Part shown: positions 5,339 to 8,852 of the stretch, piece after piece
Numbering within the stretch: the stretch's first letter is position 1
Layout of the letters: each line of letters opens with the position of its first letter
From: JBBILG01 sp037445085
GTDB taxonomy: Bacteria; Pseudomonadota; Gammaproteobacteria; Burkholderiales; Methylophilaceae
Direction: 5' to 3'
NCBI GenBank assembly: GCA_037445085.1
Contig: JBBILG010000076.1
Span: 1-8,852 of the forward strand
Length of the DNA: 8,852 bases
The notes under the pieces: model-generated
The model's input: only the letters and a program-made list of their open reading frames with translations
Database searches by the model: none
What the model was told of the DNA's origin: nothing
Translations under genes and position numbers: made by a program

Positions 5339-6459
5339 GCCACGTTCTCCAGATAGGCCCGCACGATGTCGTGGTAGTGCTGGTCCCGCATGAGGAAGGC
5401 ATCGTGGCCGTGCGCGGCGGTGAGCTCGGCGTAGCTGACGGACCGTTCGTTGTCCAGCAGCGCCTTGACGATCTCGCGCGAGCGCGCGGGCGAAAACCGC
5501 CAGTCACTGGTGAAGGAGATCACCAGAAAATCCGCCTGCGCGCGCGCCAGCGCCCGGCTCAGGTCGCCGCCGTGCTCCGCGGCCGGGTCGAAGTAATCCA
5601 GCGCGCGCGTCATGCGCAGATAGGTGTTGGCGTCGAAGGATTCGGCGAACTTGTCGCCCTGGTAGCGCAGGTAGGATTCCATCTCGAATTCGACGTCGAA
5701 GCTGTACTTGATCTCCTCCGCGCGCAGCCTGCGGCCGAACTTGGCGCCCATCGCATCGTCCGAGAGGTAGGTGATGTGGCCCAGCATGCGCGCGATGCGC
5801 AGTCCCCGGCGCGGCACCGTACCGTACTGGTAAAAGTCGCCGCCGTGGAATTCCGGGTCGGTGATGATGGCCTGACGCGCCACTTCGTTGAATGCCATGT
5901 TCTGCGCGGTGAGGTTGGGCGCCGCGGCGATGACCAGCGCATTCCTCACGCGCTGCGGATAAGTGAGTGTCCACTGCAACGCCTGCATGCCGCCCAGGCT
6001 GCCGCCGACCACCGCGGCGAAGCTGTCGATGCCCAGATGATCGGCCAGCCGCGCCTGCGCCTGCACCCAATCCTCCACCGTCACCACCGGGAAGGACGAG
6101 CCCCAGGGCCTGCCGGCTTGCGGGTTGATGCTGGCCGGCCCGGTGGAGCCATGACAACCACCCAGGTTGTTGACGCCGACGACGAAGAAGCGGTCGGTAT
6201 CCAGCGGCTTGCCGGGGCCTATCATATTGTCCCACCAGCCGGGATATTTGTCGTCCTCGCGGTATCTGCCCGCCACGTGATGGTTGCCGGACAGGGCATG
6301 GCAGATCAGCACGGCGTTGGATTTTCCGGCATTCAGCGTGCCGTAGGTTTCATACACCAGGTCATAGGCGGGTAGCCGCGCGCCGCATTTGAGGGCGAGC
6401 GGTTCGGAGAAATGCGCAGTCTGCGCGGTGACGAGGCCCACGGAGGATGAATCGGACAT
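5335..6459 (-). CDS. metX: Homoserine O-acyltransferase, probably succinyl-CoA specific (MetXS)
   Basis: An alpha/beta-hydrolase-fold enzyme of 374 residues that acylates homoserine, the first committed step of methionine synthesis. The nucleophile is S154 in VGGSLGGMQALQW. The rest of the triad is D319 in FTSDWRFSPARSREI and H352 in AAHGHDAFL. Other family blocks are ICHALSGNHH (52-61), NNLGGCHGSTGPASINP (97-113), DPEFHGGDFYQYG and MLGHITYLSDDAMGAKFGR. The W320-R321 that follows the catalytic Asp, with a MetW partner, matches proteobacterial MetX proteins assigned as succinyltransferases, although older annotation would say acetyltransferase. The start at ATG 6459 (MSDSSSVGLV) aligns with family N-termini. 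It has no ribosome binding site, but a perfect TATAAT lies only 7 bp upstream, so a leaderless message is possible. First gene of the metX-metW operon. Confidence 0.95.
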   Translation of the reverse strand: MSDSSSVGLVTAQTAHFSEPLALKCGARLPAYDLVYETYGTLNAGKSNAVLICHALSGNHHVAGRYREDDKYPGWWDNMIGPGKPLDTDRFFVVGVNNLGGCHGSTGPASINPQAGRPWGSSFPVVTVEDWVQAQARLADHLGIDSFAAVVGGSLGGMQALQWTLTYPQRVRNALVIAAAPNLTAQNMAFNEVARQAIITDPEFHGGDFYQYGTVPRRGLRIARMLGHITYLSDDAMGAKFGRRLRAEEIKYSFDVEFEMESYLRYQGDKFAESFDANTYLRMTRALDYFDPAAEHGGDLSRALARAQADFLVISFTSDWRFSPARSREIVKALLDNERSVSYAELTAAHGHDAFLMRDQHYHDIVRAYLENVA

Positions 6460-6466
6460 GAAGGCG

Positions 6467-6472
6467 ATTATA
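6467..6472 (-). promoter_or_regulatory. Probable -10 element of metX
   Basis: The minus strand reads gcatagTATAATcgccttcATG, with the consensus hexamer ending seven bases before the metX start codon. Transcription would then begin one or two bases before the ATG, or at it, so the message would be leaderless. No good -35 match lies 17 bp upstream. Confidence 0.55.
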
Positions 6473-6475
6473 CTA
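6470..6475 (+). promoter_or_regulatory. Possible -10 element of the gamma-carbonic anhydrase gene
   Basis: TATACT on the plus strand, overlapping the opposite-facing metX -10 hexamer by three bases. It ends six bases before the chosen ATG at 6482, so transcription would begin at about the A of that ATG. No -35 box is evident. Confidence 0.35.
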
Positions 6476-6481
6476 TGCTTG

Positions 6482-7030
6482 ATGTCGCCCGCTCACCCGC
6501 CCCACATCCAGCCCTATCGGAGCATGCAGCCGCAGTTCGGCCGCGGCGTCTACGTGCACCCGGCCGCCGTGGTGATCGGCAAAGTCGCGCTGGGCGACGA
6601 TGTCTCGGTCTGGCCGGGCGCAGTGATCCGCGGCGATGTCAACCGCATCGTCGTCGGCGCCGGCAGCAACGTGCAGGACGGCAGCGTGCTGCACGTCAGC
6701 CACCAGTCGGAGCGGGATCCGCAAGGCGCGCCGCTCGTCGTCGGCGCCCGTGTCACCATTGGCCACCAGGTGATCCTGCACGGCTGCACCATCGGCGACG
6801 AATGCCTGGTCGGCATGGGCGCCATCGTCATGGACAAGGCCATCATCGAACCGCGCGTGCTGGTGGGCGCCGGCAGCCTGGTGCCGGAAGGCCGCGTACT
6901 GGAGTCCGGCCATCTCTACCTGGGCAGCCCGGCCAGGAAGGTGCGGCCGCTCAGCGAAGACGAACTGGCCCGTTTCGCCTATTCCGCACTGCACTACATT
7001 CGCTTGAAAAACAGTTACATGAACCCTTGA
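6482..7030 (+). CDS. Gamma-class carbonic anhydrase family protein (YrdA/CaiE-like hexapeptide repeat)
   Basis: A left-handed beta-helix protein of 182 residues built from hexapeptide repeats (VVIGKVALGDDVSVWPGAVIRGDV, VTIGHQVILHGCTIGDECLVGMGAIV), followed by a C-terminal helix (SEDELARFAYSALHYIRLK). The metal-site residues of gamma-carbonic anhydrases are visible: H71 in SVLHVSHQS, and H95 and H100 in GHQVILHG with the usual spacing of five. R50, D52 and Q65 (NVQDG) are also kept. Such proteins form trimers with zinc (or iron) at subunit interfaces; many YrdA-type members have weak or unproven carbonic anhydrase activity. The ATG at 6482 gives an N-terminus (MSPAHPPHIQPYRSMQPQFG) that aligns with YrdA (PYRDLFPQIG). 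The frame also contains ATGs at 6458 and 6524, the latter with GGAG too close to be useful. Divergent from metX with 22 bp between starts. Confidence 0.88.
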   Translation: MSPAHPPHIQPYRSMQPQFGRGVYVHPAAVVIGKVALGDDVSVWPGAVIRGDVNRIVVGAGSNVQDGSVLHVSHQSERDPQGAPLVVGARVTIGHQVILHGCTIGDECLVGMGAIVMDKAIIEPRVLVGAGSLVPEGRVLESGHLYLGSPARKVRPLSEDELARFAYSALHYIRLKNSYMNP

Positions 7031-7056
7031 GCCCGCCAAGGCAGCGGTCTTTGCGG

Positions 7057-7062
7057 TATAAT
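7057..7062 (+). promoter_or_regulatory. -10 element for the downstream gene of unknown function
   Basis: A perfect TATAAT within gcggtataatgcgcg, placed 34 bp before the ATG at 7097. It predicts a start near 7069 and a leader of about 28 bases containing the ribosome binding site. A -35 match at proper spacing is not apparent. Its position also argues against the in-frame ATG at 7061 being the real start, since that codon overlaps the hexamer. Confidence 0.55.
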
Positions 7063-7084
7063 GCGCGTTTTCCGCACACAGCCC

Positions 7085-7090
7085 GAGGGA
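7085..7090 (+). promoter_or_regulatory. Ribosome binding site that fixes the start at 7097
   Basis: GAGGGA followed by six bases (tccccc) and ATG. It is one of the clearest Shine-Dalgarno sequences in the window, and it selects 7097 over the upstream in-frame ATG at 7061. Confidence 0.75.
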
Positions 7091-7096
7091 TCCCCC

Positions 7097-7654
7097 ATGC
7101 GCCAGGAAGTCCACATACACGGCTACATCGAACTGGTGGAAGGTGCCAGCCGCCGCCAGGTGGAATCCGCCCTGCAGCCGCTGCTCCACTATCTCGACGT
7201 CGAGCATCTCAAGGAAGTGAAAAGCCTGGAGCCCGACCAGCCTGGCTTCGTCTTCAGCGACAGCAACTGGACGCTGGAAATGTGCTGCACCCTGGAAGTG
7301 GGCCGCAACTTCTTCGCCGCCCTGGAGCAGGCCATGGTTGCCCTGGGCCGCCTGGTGGAGAACGCCACCTCCATCGAGATCATCCACTATCACGAGGACG
7401 GCCGCGACGAGACCCAACTGATGTTCGTCGGCCCCACGCCCGAAGCCATCCTCGATGCCCAGCGCCGCCACATGCTGGAAGACGTCGCTGCCCTGCTTGC
7501 GCGCCACTTCAGGCAGGAGGCCATCGACGAGGTGCTCGGCGTGGTGGATGCGCTGTTCCGCCGCGAAAGCCAGGCGGCGAAGCAGGCCGGCGAAGCCGAA
7601 GCTGCGACCAGTGTGCAGCTCCCCGGCGTGCCGGGCCGCTACCGCCTGCACTGA
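7097..7654 (+). CDS. Conserved-looking protein of unknown function, 185 residues
   Basis: I do not recognise the family. The start is well supported by a promoter-like TATAAT and a good GAGGGA, and codon use is like the neighbours, so the gene is almost certainly real. The protein has no signal peptide or membrane segment and should be cytoplasmic. Residues 4-54 and 58-112 look like two related alpha/beta units, each with a strand (EVHIHGYIEL; WTLEMCCTLEV), an amphipathic helix (RRQVESALQPLLHYL; FFAALEQAMVALGRLV), then strands (HLKEVKSLE...GFVFS; SIEIIHYHED...TQLMFVG). Residues 115-165 are helical and charged (PEAILDAQRRHMLEDVAALLARHF, EAIDEVLGVVDALFRRES), and the last 20 look disordered. The adjacent C63-C64 and several His near strand ends could bind something, but this is speculation. 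It converges on prmC with 15 bp between stops. Confidence 0.85.
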   Translation: MRQEVHIHGYIELVEGASRRQVESALQPLLHYLDVEHLKEVKSLEPDQPGFVFSDSNWTLEMCCTLEVGRNFFAALEQAMVALGRLVENATSIEIIHYHEDGRDETQLMFVGPTPEAILDAQRRHMLEDVAALLARHFRQEAIDEVLGVVDALFRRESQAAKQAGEAEAATSVQLPGVPGRYRLH

Positions 7655-7669
7655 GCTTTATTCTCGCTC

Positions 7670-8521
7670 TCAGGGCCTTCTGCCCAGCGTCACCCGCCAT
7701 ATCCCCGCCAGGTCGGCCACATGGCCGACCTCGGCAAAACCTTGCGCCCGCAGCAATTCCGCCACCGTTTCGGCCTGGTCGTAGCCGTGCTCCAGCAGCA
7801 GCCAGCCGCCGGCCGCGAGATGCGCCGGCACCTGCGCGACGATGCAGCGGATGGCATCCAGCCCGTCCCTGCCCGAGACCAGCGCCTCGCGCGGCTCGAA
7901 ACGCAGGTCACCCTGCACAAGATGCGGATCATCCACGGCGATGTAGGGTGGATTGCCGACGATCACCTCGAACACCTCGCCTTGCAGGGCGGAGAACCAG
8001 TCGCTCGGCATGAGCGTAAGATTGCCGGCCCCCAGCGCCGCGGCGTTGCGGGCCGCCAGCGCCAGCGCCGCCGGCGAGCCGTCGACACCCACCACGCCGG
8101 CCCGCGGGCGCTGTATGGCGATGGCGATGGCAACGGCGCCGCTGCCGGTGCCGAGGTCGAGCACGCGGCAGGGCTGTCGCTCGGGAATGCACCGCAGCGC
8201 GGCCTCCACCAGAATCTCGGTATCGGGGCGGGGGATGAGCACGGCAGGGGTGACCGCGAACGCCAGACCGTAGAACTCGCGCCTGCCCAGGATGTAGGCC
8301 ACCGGCTCACCGGCCAGACGCCGCTCGATCAGGGCCCGGAATTCCGCCGCCTGCTCTGCAGTGAGCGCCTGCTCCGCGTGCGTCATCAGCCAGGCGCGCG
8401 ACACACTCCCCAGCGCCCTGCGCAGCAGCGCCTGCACTTCGATGCGCGCCTCGGCGGCGCTCAGCGACAACCGCTCCGTCAGCTGCCGGCTCGCCTCCGC
8501 GAGTGCGGCCGAAACCGTCAC
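7670..8521 (-). CDS. prmC: Release factor glutamine methyltransferase PrmC (HemK)
   Basis: SAM-dependent enzyme that methylates the Gln of the GGQ motif in release factors 1 and 2, raising termination efficiency. The N-terminal helical bundle (residues 1-80) ends in GEPVAYILGRREFYGLAF. The catalytic domain has PRPDTEILVE (97-106), motif I RVLDLGTGSG (119-128), GVDGSPAALALAARN and the substrate-binding NPPY (190-193, in VGNPPYI), then DPHLVQGDLRFEP. The length is 283 residues from a GTG start at 8521, close to the E. coli protein (277). No ATG lies at the proper place, and GTG is the only usual start after the prfA stop. GTG begins two bases past the prfA TAA, so the two genes form an operon and are probably translationally coupled. 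The open frame extends to the end of the window only as an antiphase shadow of prfA. Confidence 0.95.
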   Translation of the reverse strand: MTVSAALAEASRQLTERLSLSAAEARIEVQALLRRALGSVSRAWLMTHAEQALTAEQAAEFRALIERRLAGEPVAYILGRREFYGLAFAVTPAVLIPRPDTEILVEAALRCIPERQPCRVLDLGTGSGAVAIAIAIQRPRAGVVGVDGSPAALALAARNAAALGAGNLTLMPSDWFSALQGEVFEVIVGNPPYIAVDDPHLVQGDLRFEPREALVSGRDGLDAIRCIVAQVPAHLAAGGWLLLEHGYDQAETVAELLRAQGFAEVGHVADLAGIWRVTLGRRP

Positions 8522-8523
8522 GA

Positions 8524-8852
8524 TTACAGCGCTTCTTCCGCCAGCGCGGCAAGCTGCCCGGCCTGACGCTCGGCGGAGAGCGCATCGATGAGCTCGTCGA
8601 GATCGCCCTCTATGACGGCGTCGAGCTTGTACAGGGTGAGGTTGATGCGGTGGTCGGTGACGCGCCCCTGCGGGAAATTGTAGGTGCGGATGCGCTCGGA
8701 ACGGTCGCCGCTGCCGATCAGGCCCTTGCGGGTGGCCGCCTCCTTCGCCTGCTGCTCGCGCATCTGGACGTCGCGGATGCGCGCCGCCAGCACGCTCATC
8801 GCCTGCGCCTTGTTGCGGTGCTGCGAGCGGTCGTCCTGGCATTCGACGACGA
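8524..8852 (-). CDS. prfA: Peptide chain release factor 1, C-terminal part (5' end outside window)
   Basis: The frame enters from the right edge and ends at TAA 8524-8526, giving the last ~109 residues. The sequence starts VVECQDDRSQHRNKAQAMSVLAARI, the region that in RF1 directly follows the GGQ peptidyl-tRNA-hydrolysis motif; GGQ itself should lie about 20 residues upstream, outside the window. It continues with RSERIRTYNFPQGRVTDHR and INLTLYKLDAVIEGDLDELIDAL, the conserved RF1/RF2 domain, and ends LAALAEEAL. RF1 reads UAA and UAG and releases the finished chain at the ribosome. The PAT-type tripeptide that would separate RF1 from RF2 is not visible, but adjacency to prmC and the C-terminal sequence favour RF1. 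The ATG at 8799 is an internal Met. Confidence 0.95.
   Translation of the reverse strand, partial: VVECQDDRSQHRNKAQAMSVLAARIRDVQMREQQAKEAATRKGLIGSGDRSERIRTYNFPQGRVTDHRINLTLYKLDAVIEGDLDELIDALSAERQAGQLAALAEEAL

Noticed and set aside
7061..7096. Start of the unknown gene at the in-frame ATG 7061
   Set aside because: That ATG overlaps the TATAAT hexamer and has no ribosome binding site, whereas 7097 has GAGGGA at ideal spacing.
6473..7651. Minus-strand frame of 392 codons opposite the carbonic anhydrase and the unknown gene
   Set aside because: It is antisense to two genes with good motifs or expression signals, and its composition (His/Ala/Asp/Gly-rich) is typical of a mirror frame.
7655..7669. 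Terminator between the unknown gene and prmC
   Set aside because: The 15-bp gap has only a partial ctgag/ctcag symmetry that does not form a stable stem.
6475..8013. Plus-strand frame of 512 codons over the carbonic anhydrase, the unknown gene and prmC
   Set aside because: It is an alternate-frame shadow, strongly Pro/Arg/Ala-rich, crossing three well-supported genes and a promoter.

Overview
The window is about 8.9 kb of densely packed, high-GC chromosomal DNA from a proteobacterium, most likely a betaproteobacterium (Rhodocyclales or Nitrosomonadales would fit). This inference rests on the protein families present (GatB, PyrE, ExoA, AmpG, MetX/MetW, YrdA-type gamma-carbonic anhydrase, PrfA/PrmC), their gene neighbourhoods and the strong GC-rich codon bias. 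The genes are housekeeping or core genes. I see no phage, insertion sequence, CRISPR array, toxin-antitoxin or defence genes.

Layout: the 3' end of gatB (+) converges on pyrE (-). pyrE diverges from exoA/xth (+) across a gap of about 22 bp. exoA converges, with one base between stop codons, on a small lipoprotein gene of the MliC (lysozyme inhibitor) type (-), which lies 33 bp downstream of ampG (-), a muropeptide permease. Upstream of ampG is the only sizeable non-coding stretch, 271 bp (3698-3968). It carries a ~142-bp imperfect palindrome and a decayed copy of a dispersed proteobacterial repeat. Next come a TauE/SafE (DsbD_2/CcdA-like) membrane protein (+), the convergent metX-metW operon (-), a gamma-carbonic anhydrase (+) divergent from metX across 22 bp, a gene of unknown function with its own promoter and ribosome binding site (+), and finally prmC and the 3' end of prfA (-).

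Functional groups: prfA-prmC is the release factor 1 and release-factor methyltransferase pair. metX-metW is the methionine entry step (homoserine acylation). ampG with the MliC-like lipoprotein forms a small cell-wall pair (muropeptide recycling and a possible lysozyme inhibitor). gatB (aminoacyl-tRNA amidation), pyrE (pyrimidine synthesis) and exoA (base excision repair) are unlinked housekeeping genes.

Nothing here amounts to a new multi-gene system. The points most worth a second look are the long palindrome at 3745-3886, the two very tight divergent promoters (in the metX/carbonic anhydrase case the predicted transcripts are leaderless on both sides), the MliC-like protein that lacks the usual inhibitory motifs, and the uncharacterised 185-residue protein with an apparent internal duplication.
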